Assembly (NCBI GenBank): GCA_030550235.1
Contig: JAUQPU010000008.1
Location: 1 to 38,637 of the forward strand
DNA: 38,637 bases
Origin: Thermoproteota archaeon
GTDB lineage: Archaea; Thermoproteota; Nitrososphaeria_A; Caldarchaeales; Calditenuaceae
Direction of reading: 5' to 3'
Shown: piece by piece, positions 22,808 to 30,669 of the stretch
Position numbering within the stretch: position 1 is the stretch's first letter
Layout: each line of letters begins with the position of its first letter
The notes under the pieces: generated by a model
Databases searched by the model: none
Told to the model about the DNA's origin: nothing
What the model saw: only the letters and a program-made list of their open reading frames with translations
Translations under genes and position numbers: made by a program

Positions 22808-23398
22808 ATGAGCTGGAAATTGAAGCTCTCGGTTGCACTCGCGCTGGGTATTGCCGGCCTACTGGCTGGAGCGGCTCTCCTCTACCAGCAGCCCTACGCC
22901 TATGCGCAGCCCATAGACGACGTTTATGGCCTCGGCTATCGGATGTCAGCGGCTGAGCGTCTCGTCGACCGCGCAGGGCCCGGAAACCAAATGATGCGCC
23001 ATGGGGGTTGGAGGAGCGGCGGCCTAGGCAACTTCACCGCCTCCTCTGATGTGGTTCAGCTCTCGGGGAGACTTGTCGAGCTGGACCTACGTCGCCTAGT
23101 TGTAGACACTGGCGTGGAGCAGGTTAATGTGAGGACACCTATGTGGCTGTCGGTTAACAACGAGTCTGTGAATCTCGTAAGGCTAGCCTTCGAGGACAAG
23201 CTCAACATGGGTGATGAAGTCCAGCTGACAGCTCTTAAAGTAACTGTGACGCTGTCGGATGGTTCCCAGCGGACCTTCTACATTCTTAGGGAGCTTGTGG
23301 ACTTGACCACCGGCTTGGAGGCCACTGCCCTTCACCTACGAGCACCACCTGCCCCCTGTCCTCTCAGCCAATCAACCCAGCCTCCTGCCAGCGCTTGA
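22808..23398 (+). CDS. Secreted or membrane-tethered protein, unknown
   Basis: 196 aa. A signal peptide or anchor spans about residues 5-28 (LSVALALGIAGLLAGAALL), followed by a Met/His/Gly-rich stretch (GNQMMRHGGWRSGG) that could bind metal. A beta-rich, OB-like region follows (VQLSGRLVELDLRRLVVDTG; DEVQLTALKVTVTLSDG), and the tail is rich in Pro. The ATG is preceded by GAGGT and by a TATA-like TTTTATCA near 22771. It is the first gene to the right of the element and looks cellular. Confidence 0.65.
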   Translation: MSWKLKLSVALALGIAGLLAGAALLYQQPYAYAQPIDDVYGLGYRMSAAERLVDRAGPGNQMMRHGGWRSGGLGNFTASSDVVQLSGRLVELDLRRLVVDTGVEQVNVRTPMWLSVNNESVNLVRLAFEDKLNMGDEVQLTALKVTVTLSDGSQRTFYILRELVDLTTGLEATALHLRAPPAPCPLSQSTQPPASA

Positions 23399-23427
23399 AG
23401 AGATGAGGCATCCAGTCCAGTTAGACT

Positions 23428-23443
23428 ATAGATATTTTTTCTC
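23428..23443 (+). terminator. T-run terminator
   Basis: GATATTTTTTCTCCC follows the secreted-protein gene by about 30 bp; archaeal termination often needs only such a T-run (here T6). The adjoining TATAGATA (23427-23434) probably also serves as TATA for the next gene, starting at 23466. Confidence 0.45.
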
Positions 23444-23465
23444 CCAAGTTATGCGGGTTTAGTGG

Positions 23466-24125
23466 TTGCTGGGCCTGTTACCGCTCCTCAGGATTGAGGT
23501 CGTCTTCGAGGCCATTAGCCTAGTGATAGGGCTCTTCATAGCCTTCCAATCATTCAGGGCCTACAGCGTCCTCAGGTCCAGTAGCTTCTTCCTCCTGGGG
23601 GTGGGCTTCATCCTCATGTCCTTGGCCATGCTCTTCAGGACGACGGTCGTCGGGTTTGTCCTGACAACAGCCCAGCCTCTGGGCCGGATGCCTCTCCCGC
23701 CCCTAGGCCTGGTAGCCGTCGAGATAATCTACTCCGTGGTGAGGGTGTTGGCTTACGTCGTCTTCATAGCGGCCTATGCCTTGTCGAGGTCGCGTCAGCC
23801 ACAGGCCATACAGCTCCTCTCCCCACTCCTCATCACGGTCTACAACCCGCTCTTCGAGATTGTCTCGGCAGGGCTCCTGGTCTATGTGGTCGTTGAGACT
23901 GAGCGGAACTGGGCTAGCGAGAGGGCTAGGGGGTCTGGAGGAATCTTCACAGGTTTCCTCATACTCCTCATAAGCCACATCCTATTCTTCCTCACGCCCC
24001 TGGGCTCGCTCTACTACCTCCTCGGCCACACGGCCCAGCTTGTGGCGCTGGCCATGATTCTGCTGGGCACCTACGAGGCGGGTGCCTCGGCGAGGCCCCC
24101 AGCAACCCCCGCGGCGCCGGCATAA
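23466..24125 (+). CDS. Polytopic membrane protein (about seven TM helices)
   Basis: 219 aa with hydrophobic segments at about 8-25, 38-55, 60-75, 82-105, 122-142, 162-180 and 183-202, and an Ala/Pro-rich tail. Short basic loops (AYALSRSRQPQ, TERNWASERARG) probably face the cytoplasm. The arrangement resembles seven-TM sensory or electron-carrier modules, but no haem ligand pattern or retinal Lys is evident. It may function with the secreted protein upstream. TTG start; short leader from TATAGATA. Confidence 0.65.
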   Translation: MLGLLPLLRIEVVFEAISLVIGLFIAFQSFRAYSVLRSSSFFLLGVGFILMSLAMLFRTTVVGFVLTTAQPLGRMPLPPLGLVAVEIIYSVVRVLAYVVFIAAYALSRSRQPQAIQLLSPLLITVYNPLFEIVSAGLLVYVVVETERNWASERARGSGGIFTGFLILLISHILFFLTPLGSLYYLLGHTAQLVALAMILLGTYEAGASARPPATPAAPA

Positions 24126-24165
24126 CTATGTATAATTGGGCTTGTGGTTTTCATGTTGGTCTGGA

Positions 24166-25455
24166 TTGAGTAGGAGTGTTGGCGAGGTCTTCGGGGCCCG
24201 TGAGGGCGAGGAGGTGGAGCTGAAGGGCTGGGTCTGGAGGAAGAGAAGCCACGGCAGGCTCCTCTTCATAGACCTCAGGGACTCGACAGGCGTGATACAG
24301 GTGGCCATCAGCGCAGGCAGGGTCAGCCCCGACGGCTTCAACGAGGCCAGCAGGGTAGCCCGCGAATCATCAGTGGTCATCCGGGGAGTCGTTGCCCGCG
24401 ACCCCCGCGCCCCAGGCGGCGTAGAGGTCCGATGCACATCCTTCAAGGTTGTCGGAGAGGCGCTTGACGATTTCCCGATTAGGAAAGGGGTCTCTGGCAG
24501 GGTCCTCTACGATAACAGGCACCTCTATCTCCGGAGCCCGAGGGTCACGGCTATTATGCGAGTTAGGTCGAACCTAGTCTGGGCTGTTCACGAGTTTTTC
24601 AGGTCCAGAGGGTTTGTCGAGGTTGACTGCCCAACATTCGTGACAGCGGCTGTCGAGGGCGGGGCCACGCTCTTTGAGGTCAACTACTTCGGCAAGAAGG
24701 CCTACCTGACCCAGAGCGTCCAGTTCTACCAGGAGGCCGCAATCTACGCCCTGGAAAAGGTCTACAGCATCCAGCCGAGCTTTAGGGCTGAGAAGAGCAG
24801 GACGACACGCCACCTAACCGAGTTCTGGCACGTGGAGGCTGAGATGGCCTACGCGGGGTTTGAGGATTTGTTGAGGACGATTGAGGAGCTGGTGAGATAC
24901 ATAGTCCTGAGGACTGCAGAGCTCTCGGCTCGCGAGCTGAAGGTTCTGGGGCGGAGTGTGAGGACTGATGAGGTTGAAGACCCTTTCCAAAGGATAACCT
25001 ATGCTGAGGCCCTTGAAATATTGAGGAGGCGCGGGCTCAACGCCGAGTGGGGAACAGACATAGGTGCTGACGAGGAGAGAGTAATATCGAGCGAGTTCCA
25101 GACACCCGTATTCCTTACACACTTCCCGCGGAAGCTGAAGGCCTTCTACCACAAGCCGGACCCCTCAAACAGGGAGGTGACACTCAGCGCAGACCTCCTA
25201 GCGCCGCGCGGGAACGGTGAGATTGTGGGAAGCGGTGTCAGGATTGACGACTACGAGGAGCTCAGGAGCAGGATACTCGAGGAGGGGCTTAGGCCTGAGG
25301 ACTACTCCTGGTATCTGGACCTGCGTAAATACGGCTCTGTCCCGCATGCTGGCTTTGGATTGGGCGTCGAGAGGGTCTTGAAGTGGATTCTGGACCTCCC
25401 CCACGTCAGGATGGCGGCCCTCTTCCCTAGAACATTGACGAGGGTTATGCCTTAG
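24166..25455 (+). CDS. asnS: Asparaginyl-tRNA synthetase
   Basis: 429 aa from the TTG at 24166, chosen because TATGTATAAT (24126-24135) sits about 35 bp upstream and the earlier in-frame TTG would lie ahead of the transcription start. An N-terminal OB-fold (EVELKGWVWRKRSHGRLLF) binds the anticodon. Class II motifs follow: TFVTAAVEGGATLFEVNYFG and KAYLTQS, motif 2 FRAEKSRTTRHLTEFWHVEAE, and motif 3 GFGLGVERVLKWIL. VEGGATLF, the His-Val-Glu after motif 2 and GEIVGSGVRIDDYEEL are typical of eukaryal/archaeal AsnRS rather than AspRS. It charges tRNA-Asn directly in the cytoplasm. Confidence 0.9.
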   Translation: MSRSVGEVFGAREGEEVELKGWVWRKRSHGRLLFIDLRDSTGVIQVAISAGRVSPDGFNEASRVARESSVVIRGVVARDPRAPGGVEVRCTSFKVVGEALDDFPIRKGVSGRVLYDNRHLYLRSPRVTAIMRVRSNLVWAVHEFFRSRGFVEVDCPTFVTAAVEGGATLFEVNYFGKKAYLTQSVQFYQEAAIYALEKVYSIQPSFRAEKSRTTRHLTEFWHVEAEMAYAGFEDLLRTIEELVRYIVLRTAELSARELKVLGRSVRTDEVEDPFQRITYAEALEILRRRGLNAEWGTDIGADEERVISSEFQTPVFLTHFPRKLKAFYHKPDPSNREVTLSADLLAPRGNGEIVGSGVRIDDYEELRSRILEEGLRPEDYSWYLDLRKYGSVPHAGFGLGVERVLKWILDLPHVRMAALFPRTLTRVMP

Positions 25456-25526
25456 AGGCCTGTGGGGTTGTTTTGACGTGAACAGTATTTATACCGGGGG
25501 CCACGGGCAGTCCTAGGAATTAAAAG

Positions 25527-26450
25527 TTGGATAGTAATCTGCCTCTGCCAGACCTCCAGTCCGAGCCTGCCAGGTTGCCTCTAAGGGTTGGGGGGGTTGG
25601 CCTTGTAAAGATACGTGTCCCCTATGCAGGGGTCCATGTCGGAGACGGTGTAAGCCTTGTCCAGAGGCCCATCCTCACCGTCTATGTCGACCTTCCCAGG
25701 AGCCAGAGGGGAATCCACGCCAGCAGGAGCTACGAGTCAGTATTCAAGGTTGTAGGCCAGCTTTCATCCTCCAGGCAGAGGCTTGAAGATCTCTGCGCGA
25801 GGGTTGCGGAGGATCTCCTACTCAAGCACGAATACTCCAGCAGCTCCAGCTGCGAGCTACGGGGAGAGGTGTTCAGAATATCCAAGACGCCGACGAGCAG
25901 GGTTGAGGCCTACGAGCCGATTCCAGTCTGGGCCTACGCCTCCGCTGAGAGGGTTGACGGGAGGATAAGGACGAGGAGAGGGTTGGGCGTCTCGGTGAGC
26001 GGAATAACCGCGTGCCCCTGCGCGCAGCAAACGGTGAAGACTATTGCGGAGTGGGAGAGAAACTCTATGATAAGTGACGAAAATATAGTTGGGACTCATA
26101 TGCAGAGGACTGTCGCTTCTGTGAGGCTCCTACTTGTTGACGGCGAGTCTGTAGACCTCTTGGAGCTTGCGGACTTGGTTAAGGGATGTATGAGCGCCCC
26201 GTCCTACGAGGTTTTGAAGCGGATTGATGAGGGCCGTGTTGTCTTGAAGGCTCTCAGCAACCCCCTCTTCGTCGAGGATGTAGCGAGGCTCATAGCAGCC
26301 ACAGTATCCCAGAGGTTCAGCGGTCTCGACGATAAGACAAGGGTTCTGGTCCGTGTGAGGAGTATCGAGAGCATCCACAGCTACGACCTCGAGGCCAGGC
26401 TCACTGCAACCATAGGCGAGATTAGGGAGAGCCTGAGAGACAGGGTCTAG
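25527..26450 (+). CDS. mptA: GTP cyclohydrolase MptA (FolE2 type)
   Basis: 307 aa. Converts GTP to 7,8-dihydroneopterin 2',3'-cyclic phosphate, the first step of methanopterin-type (or folate) pterin synthesis in archaea. Family features: LQSEPARLPLRVGGVG at the N-terminus, SQRGIHASRSYES, the metal-binding Cys motif GITACPCAQQ, and GTHMQR. TTG start; TATTTATA at 25486-25493 gives a leader of about 11 nt. One base separates it from mptE, so the two consecutive pathway steps form an operon. Confidence 0.92.
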   Translation: MDSNLPLPDLQSEPARLPLRVGGVGLVKIRVPYAGVHVGDGVSLVQRPILTVYVDLPRSQRGIHASRSYESVFKVVGQLSSSRQRLEDLCARVAEDLLLKHEYSSSSSCELRGEVFRISKTPTSRVEAYEPIPVWAYASAERVDGRIRTRRGLGVSVSGITACPCAQQTVKTIAEWERNSMISDENIVGTHMQRTVASVRLLLVDGESVDLLELADLVKGCMSAPSYEVLKRIDEGRVVLKALSNPLFVEDVARLIAATVSQRFSGLDDKTRVLVRVRSIESIHSYDLEARLTATIGEIRESLRDRV

Positions 26451-26451
26451 G

Positions 26452-27246
26452 ATGTGGCCCGAGCCTCCTCCGGGCTGGATGGAATGGTATGAAAGGATAC
26501 TGGAGGATTTTGGGTATTCGCGGGAGAGGGATGAGGAGGCCGCAGAGATTCTCGCCGGCTTCATGGCGGATAAAAAGTGTTTGAGGGAGGAGCTGGCCTC
26601 AAAGTTCAGAGGAGCTGGATGCGTTGTTGTGGCTGGGGCCTATGACACAGTGGCCGAGGAGGCGGCGACCCTCTCAGAGAACCTGGCCCCTGGCATCCTG
26701 GTGGTCTCAGCAGACACAGCCACCACCCCCCTACTCAGCGTAGGCGTAATCCCAGACATAGTTGTCACAGACCTGGACGGCGTCTTCGAGGACATCTACG
26801 AGTGCTGGAGGAGGGGGGCTGTCCTAGTGGTTCACGCACACGGCGATAACATCGAGAGGCTCAAGCTGTATCTTCCGAGGCTGGATGCGAGGATTGAGGC
26901 AACATGCCAATCCACCCCGCGGGGCCACATACACAACTTCGGAGGCTTCACAGACGGCGACAGGGCGGTATTCATGGCGGCGGCCCTCGGAGCCAGAAGG
27001 GTCGTGACAATAGGCATGTGCTTCACCTGCGGCGCGGGTAGGTATTCGGCAGCAGTGAAGGCGGCTAACCCGCAGTGGTTAGCTATGAAGAGGATGAAAC
27101 TTGACTATGGCTACCGATTACTCTCTTGGCTAGCCGGGACGAAGCGGGATATAGAGTTTATAGACGCGACGTCGGCCGAGTGGCCTCTCCCCCAGGGCTT
27201 CAAGAAGAAGCCACTCAGAGAGGCTCTAAGCATCATGGAGCATTAA
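26452..27246 (+). CDS. mptE: 6-hydroxymethyl-7,8-dihydropterin pyrophosphokinase MptE
   Basis: 264 aa of the archaeal MptE/DUF115 family; transfers pyrophosphate from ATP to 6-hydroxymethyl-7,8-dihydropterin. Key segments: GCVVVAGAYDTVAE, LVVSADTATTPLLSVG, PDIVVTDLDG (metal-binding Asp pair), LVVHAHGDNIERL, and HNFGGFTDGDRAVFMAAALGAR with the IGMCF strand. It is co-transcribed with mptA. The pair argues that the host makes a methanopterin-like C1 carrier even though this is probably not a methanogen (inference). Confidence 0.92.
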   Translation: MWPEPPPGWMEWYERILEDFGYSRERDEEAAEILAGFMADKKCLREELASKFRGAGCVVVAGAYDTVAEEAATLSENLAPGILVVSADTATTPLLSVGVIPDIVVTDLDGVFEDIYECWRRGAVLVVHAHGDNIERLKLYLPRLDARIEATCQSTPRGHIHNFGGFTDGDRAVFMAAALGARRVVTIGMCFTCGAGRYSAAVKAANPQWLAMKRMKLDYGYRLLSWLAGTKRDIEFIDATSAEWPLPQGFKKKPLREALSIMEH

Positions 27247-27270
27247 AGATTAAGGTATTTACACCTCAGC

Positions 27271-27283
27271 AAATTTTTCTCCG
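27271..27283 (+). terminator. T-rich terminator after mptAE
   Basis: AAATTTTTCTCC lies about 27 bp after the mptE stop; T5 plus flanking T, without a stable hairpin, as expected for archaeal terminators. Confidence 0.4.
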
Positions 27284-27301
27284 CCACATAATTCTGAAAA
27301 T

Positions 27302-27309
27302 CATTTAAG
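27302..27309 (+). promoter_or_regulatory. TATA box for the secreted protease gene
   Basis: CATTTAAG is centred about 26 bp upstream of the ATG at 27332, predicting a leaderless mRNA. Confidence 0.5.
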
Positions 27310-27331
27310 CAGGTTACAACAATCTGAAACC

Positions 27332-28234
27332 ATGCCTTTAAAGGCGCTGGAAAGCCTCCGCATATTGGCACACGCAACCATGATTGTGATGCTTTTCACA
27401 CTGGTGGCCCTCACACCTCTTTCAGCGATCCAGTATGGTCAGCCTGATGGTAATGCACACCCATACATCGGCCTTGTTGTCTTCTATGACAAGAACAAGG
27501 TGCCGCTTTGGCGCTGCACAGGCGCGTTAATTTCAGAGAGAGTGTTACTCACGGCTGGACACTGTACGGGATATGATCCCGAATTAGGTCTGGCGCCATC
27601 CTATGCGCAGGTCTGGTTTGACCCTGGCCCAATCCCTTGGGGAAACTATCCTCTCTCTGTGCCAGAGCCAGCTCCGTCCTGTGTCGGGTATAAGGGCTAT
27701 CCATGCACTGGTGGTTACTGGGGTACACCTCACCCGCATCCAGAATGGACCGGTTACCTAACAATCCCGAATACTCATGATATTGGCGTCGTCCTGCTCA
27801 ATAAGCCCGTAACCAGACAAGGCTTCGGCAAGCTAGCACCAGCCGGATACCTTGACAACCTAGCAACGCGGCGCGGACTACAGAACGTACAGTTTACCGT
27901 TGTAGGCTATGGGCTCCAGCTGGTGAAGCCTTTCTTCATGGGCATACGTGAGAGATATAATGCGACGGTCATGCTCATCAATCTCCGCAGCGCCCTGACC
28001 GACGGATACAACCTCCAATACTCTAACGACCCTGGCCTAGGCACAGGCCCCGGCGGCACATGCTTCGGAGACTCCGGCGGCCCAGTCCTACACAAGACCG
28101 AGACCGGAGAGGAGTTGATAGTGGCTGTAAACAGCTTCGTACTGAACGCCTACTGCAAAGGCTCGGCCTTCGCCTACAGGACAGACATCCCATACTCGCT
28201 TAGCTTCCTCGCAAGCTACGGCGTGGCTCCCTAA
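27332..28234 (+). CDS. Secreted chymotrypsin-fold (S1) serine protease
   Basis: 300 aa with a signal peptide (about 1-32, ending TPLSA). The triad is intact: His in LTAGHC, Asp in THDIGVVLL, Ser in GTCFGDSGGPV. Cysteines bracket His (WRCTG...AGHC) and flank Ser (GTC...AYC) as in the usual C42-C58 and C191-C220 disulfides, with an extra pair in SCVGYKGYPC. The residue six before the catalytic Ser is Gly, not Asp, so trypsin-like Arg/Lys specificity is unlikely. S1 proteases are scarce in archaea, and the DGNAHPYIGLVVF start recalls bacterial secreted members, so acquisition from bacteria is likely (inference). Extracellular peptide scavenging is the probable role. Confidence 0.9.
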   Translation: MPLKALESLRILAHATMIVMLFTLVALTPLSAIQYGQPDGNAHPYIGLVVFYDKNKVPLWRCTGALISERVLLTAGHCTGYDPELGLAPSYAQVWFDPGPIPWGNYPLSVPEPAPSCVGYKGYPCTGGYWGTPHPHPEWTGYLTIPNTHDIGVVLLNKPVTRQGFGKLAPAGYLDNLATRRGLQNVQFTVVGYGLQLVKPFFMGIRERYNATVMLINLRSALTDGYNLQYSNDPGLGTGPGGTCFGDSGGPVLHKTETGEELIVAVNSFVLNAYCKGSAFAYRTDIPYSLSFLASYGVAP

Positions 28235-28334
28235 ACTCTCCTGTGAACGAGCAGGTCTCCAGGATGGTTATCAGCCGTTATCTTGGTCTTAAGGGTAGGC
28301 CGCTGAGGGCGGCTCTCCGGCTTATGTGATGTTT

Positions 28335-29120
28335 TCAGAGGAGTGCCTCGTCGAGGTAGTGGGCGCATCTGCATCCCCGGGTCTCGGGCAACATAGGTAT
28401 GACGCGGGCGAGTAGTTTTTGGACCTTCTCGACGTTGCTCGCCATCGTCCTGACAACTTCCTCGGCTGTGACCCTCCATCCCTCCTTCCAGCAGTCGTAG
28501 TCTGTGACCATCGCGATTGTGAGGTAGCACATCCTCGCCTCCCTGGCAAGAGAGACTTCCGGGACAAGTGTCATGCCGATTATGTGGCCGCCCCATGCCC
28601 TGAACATGTTGGACTCTGCGCGGGTGGAGAACCTGGGGCCCTGGATGCAGACGTATGTGCCTCCCTTGTGTATTGGGAGGCCTAGTCTGGCTGCCTCATC
28701 GTAGACTATGTCTGTGAGCTCTGGGCAGAAGGGGTCTGCCATCGAGATGTGGGCTACCTGGCCTCCGTCATAGAAGGTTGAGGCCCTGCCGTGTGTCCTA
28801 TCTATGAACTGGTCTGGGAGGACGAGCTCTCCCGGCCTATACTCCTCCTGCAGGCTCCCAACAGCGCTAGGAGCCAAGACCCTCTCCACACCCTGCTCCT
28901 TCAAGGCCCAGATATTCGCCCGGTAGTTGATCATGTGAGGGGGAATGCTGTGGCCAAGCCCATGTCTCGGGAGGAAGACGATGGTGTGTCTACCAACCTT
29001 CCCAATGGTCAGTGAGGCGCTCGGCGAGCCGTAGGGTGTGTAGGCCTTAACCTGCCTAGCCTCGCTGAGCATCTCCGCGCTATAGATTCCGGAGCCGCCA
29101 ACAAGTCCTATGACAGCCAT
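28335..29120 (-). CDS. mtnP: S-methyl-5'-thioadenosine phosphorylase
   Basis: 261 aa. Phosphorolysis of methylthioadenosine to adenine and methylthioribose-1-phosphate (polyamine/methionine salvage). Motifs: VGGSGIY phosphate loop, LPRHGLGHSIPPHMINYRAN, APSAVGSL, IQGPRFSTRAES, GMTLVPEVSLAREA and TDYDCW, whose Asp suits 6-aminopurine substrates. The C-terminus carries CRC, the CxC motif reported in hyperthermophilic archaeal MTA phosphorylase II and linked to disulfides and heat stability. The ATG at 29120 is leaderless from TATA CTTTTATAAG (29143-29152). Confidence 0.93.
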   Translation of the reverse strand: MAVIGLVGGSGIYSAEMLSEARQVKAYTPYGSPSASLTIGKVGRHTIVFLPRHGLGHSIPPHMINYRANIWALKEQGVERVLAPSAVGSLQEEYRPGELVLPDQFIDRTHGRASTFYDGGQVAHISMADPFCPELTDIVYDEAARLGLPIHKGGTYVCIQGPRFSTRAESNMFRAWGGHIIGMTLVPEVSLAREARMCYLTIAMVTDYDCWKEGWRVTAEEVVRTMASNVEKVQKLLARVIPMLPETRGCRCAHYLDEALL

Positions 29121-29142
29121 CAGGGTGGAGGCATGTTACGAG

Positions 29143-29152
29143 TCTTATAAAA
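29143..29152 (-). promoter_or_regulatory. TATA box for mtnP
   Basis: CTTTTATAAG on the minus strand is centred about 27 bp upstream of the mtnP ATG (29120), implying that transcription begins at the start codon. Confidence 0.6.
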
Positions 29153-29225
29153 GTGTCTCGGCCATCAAAGCAGGAAGAAGAGCTGAAGCCTCAACCCCCC
29201 TTAAAAACCACCACATATTACATTG

Positions 29226-29336
29226 ATGCTGTTCAGGGTATTCTCTGAGAAATCGGTGTCTGACGACCGGCTTGTTAAAGCTTTTTTCTACTTGTTTGTT
29301 TGGGCTGGGGGTGGTTTTACTGTCGCGCGACAATAG
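29226..29336 (+). CDS. Possible 36-codon small ORF upstream of the zinc-ribbon gene
   Basis: An ATG at 29226 opens a frame starting MLFRVFSEKSVSDDRLVKAF and ending VARQ at 29336. A promoter-like CTTAAAAACC lies about 20-25 bp upstream, and the frame ends 13 bp before the ATG of the next gene. The first half is plausibly coding (mixed charged and hydrophobic residues). It may be an upstream ORF, a tiny protein, or chance; I give it low weight. Confidence 0.3.
   Translation: MLFRVFSEKSVSDDRLVKAFFYLFVWAGGGFTVARQ
29321..29332. promoter_or_regulatory. Perfect 12-bp palindrome, candidate operator
   Basis: TGTCGCGCGACA is self-complementary and lies 18 bp upstream of the ATG at 29350, next to a TATA-like GGTTTTAC (29313-29320) at the right distance from that start. 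A dimeric repressor bound here would block the transcription start. Confidence 0.4.
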
Positions 29337-29349
29337 TGGCGGGGACTCG

Positions 29350-30123
29350 ATGGTCTTCGTCTCCTCGGGGGAGTTCGGTGAGCTGATAGCCGAGCTCAGG
29401 AGGCTAAACTTGGGGCCAGAATTCGTGCTAGCGGTTCTGAGGGAGCTTGAGAAGCATGGAGTATTGTCAAGCAGGGAGAAGGCCCTCGAGGTCCTGCAGG
29501 ATGCCTTGGTGAAAAGAGCCGGTCGCCCCCAGCCAACCGAGCTCGGCGAGTCAATCGCCCGAGTAATCCTAAGCAGCAACATAAGCCCAGACGACCTGGA
29601 GAGCGCGGCCGAGGCCCTCCAAAACCTAGCAAGACTCTCGGTGGCTAAGGGAACGAGCGCGAGGGCGGCTGAGCGTGCTAGGGAGATCGTCGCTAGGGGG
29701 CTCCTCCCAGCCCTCCAGAACCATCTCGTCCCCAGGTGGGTTTACAGGTCTCTAGAGAGGACTACGGCCCAGCTTAAGGAGAGAGTCTCGATGCAGGAGC
29801 TTGAGCTTGAGAGGCTTAAGACGCTGCTTAAGAGGAGCGGAAGGGAGATTCCTGTCCAGCGCCTCTACATCGTCTCCGGCCTCTTGGAGGAGGATCCGCT
29901 CCCGATGGAGGGTGAGGTGACAAAGATACCCTGCACGGTCTGTAGGGAGCTGAACCACTTCCACCTGCCCCGCGAGGAGGTCTGCAGGATGGCCGACGCC
30001 AAACACCTACTCTTCAGGCTCCACTGCAGCTACTGTGGAAGGGTCATAGATATCGAGCCCCAGAGAATCTTACGGCTTCTCGAGGAGAAGATCAGCGAGG
30101 CTCGGATGGATTTAAGAAAATAG
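29350..30123 (+). CDS. Helical protein with C-terminal zinc ribbon, unknown
   Basis: 257 aa from the ATG at 29350 (MVFVSSGEFGELIAELR); a TTG at 29272 would add 26 residues of doubtful, hydrophobic character. The first ~180 residues are helical and charged, with a coiled coil near 150-185 (TTAQLKERVSMQELELERLKTLL). The C-terminal ~65 residues hold CTVC...HFHL...VCRMADAKH...HCSYCG, a two-knuckle zinc-ribbon arrangement. Nucleic-acid or protein binding is plausible. It is divergent from mtnP. Not recognised as a named family. Confidence 0.7.
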   Translation: MVFVSSGEFGELIAELRRLNLGPEFVLAVLRELEKHGVLSSREKALEVLQDALVKRAGRPQPTELGESIARVILSSNISPDDLESAAEALQNLARLSVAKGTSARAAERAREIVARGLLPALQNHLVPRWVYRSLERTTAQLKERVSMQELELERLKTLLKRSGREIPVQRLYIVSGLLEEDPLPMEGEVTKIPCTVCRELNHFHLPREEVCRMADAKHLLFRLHCSYCGRVIDIEPQRILRLLEEKISEARMDLRK

Positions 30124-30184
30124 ACACTTGACCCCCGCGCCCCCTATACGCTAAATAACTGGCTGTGCCTGTAAAGGGTCTTGG

Positions 30185-30436
30185 ATGGTGCTGGACATTA
30201 AGACGAGGCTTAGGATTCGGGGGTTCTGGTCTCAGTCGACTAGCCGTGTTAGGGAGGAGATTGAGCCGGTCAGGATGGCTTCGAGGAAGCTGGGGCTCGT
30301 CGCTAAAAAGGAGCTGGAGAAGAGGCAGAACCTCAGCAGGGATGAGAGGAGGGGGCTTAAGACCGGGCTTATAAGAGCCAGCCAAGCCCACAGGCGCCAC
30401 CTAAGGCTTCTAAGGTCCAGGATGAAGGAGATTTAA
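30185..30436 (+). CDS. Very basic 83-aa protein
   Basis: About a third of the residues are Arg or Lys; the sequence is predicted to be nearly all helix (REEIEPVRMASRKLGLVAKK, RRGLKTGLIRASQAHRRH). CTAAATAACT at 30151-30160 is a TATA-like box about 30 bp upstream of the ATG. The charge and size suggest RNA, ribosome or DNA binding, but no ribosomal protein signature was recognised. Confidence 0.6.
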   Translation: MVLDIKTRLRIRGFWSQSTSRVREEIEPVRMASRKLGLVAKKELEKRQNLSRDERRGLKTGLIRASQAHRRHLRLLRSRMKEI

Positions 30437-30456
30437 AGCCTGGGGTTCCCCGTGAA

Positions 30457-30657
30457 ATGGCCCAATACGCCCGGGTCTTCAGCCGCGCAACAGCCCTAGC
30501 CCTCATCCTTACGCTCCCCCCGATTCTGGGCCTCCTATACCTCTGGAGTATGCGGCTCCAAAGGCCCCTGGAGATAACACTCTGGATAGTCTTCAGCCTG
30601 CTCTGGAACACGTTTATATTGATACTATTCGTGAGGGGTAAACTCCTCTCGAGATAG
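30457..30657 (+). CDS. 66-aa two-TM membrane protein
   Basis: Two hydrophobic helices (about 10-30, ATALALILTLPPILGLLYLW, and 40-58, ITLWIVFSLLWNTFILILF) separated by a short basic loop and ending KLLSR. ATTTAAAGC (30430-30438), inside the end of the preceding gene, is a TATA-like box about 24 bp before the ATG, so it is probably transcribed leaderless on its own. Function unknown. Confidence 0.55.
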   Translation: MAQYARVFSRATALALILTLPPILGLLYLWSMRLQRPLEITLWIVFSLLWNTFILILFVRGKLLSR

Positions 30658-30669
30658 GGGGTCTGAAGC

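Noticed and set aside
24166-25455. Aspartyl-tRNA synthetase
   Set aside because: VEGGATLF, the H-V-E after motif 2 and GEIVGSGVRI are AsnRS-type; AspRS would have the N-E-x-x-x-x-D-x-E pattern after motif 2.
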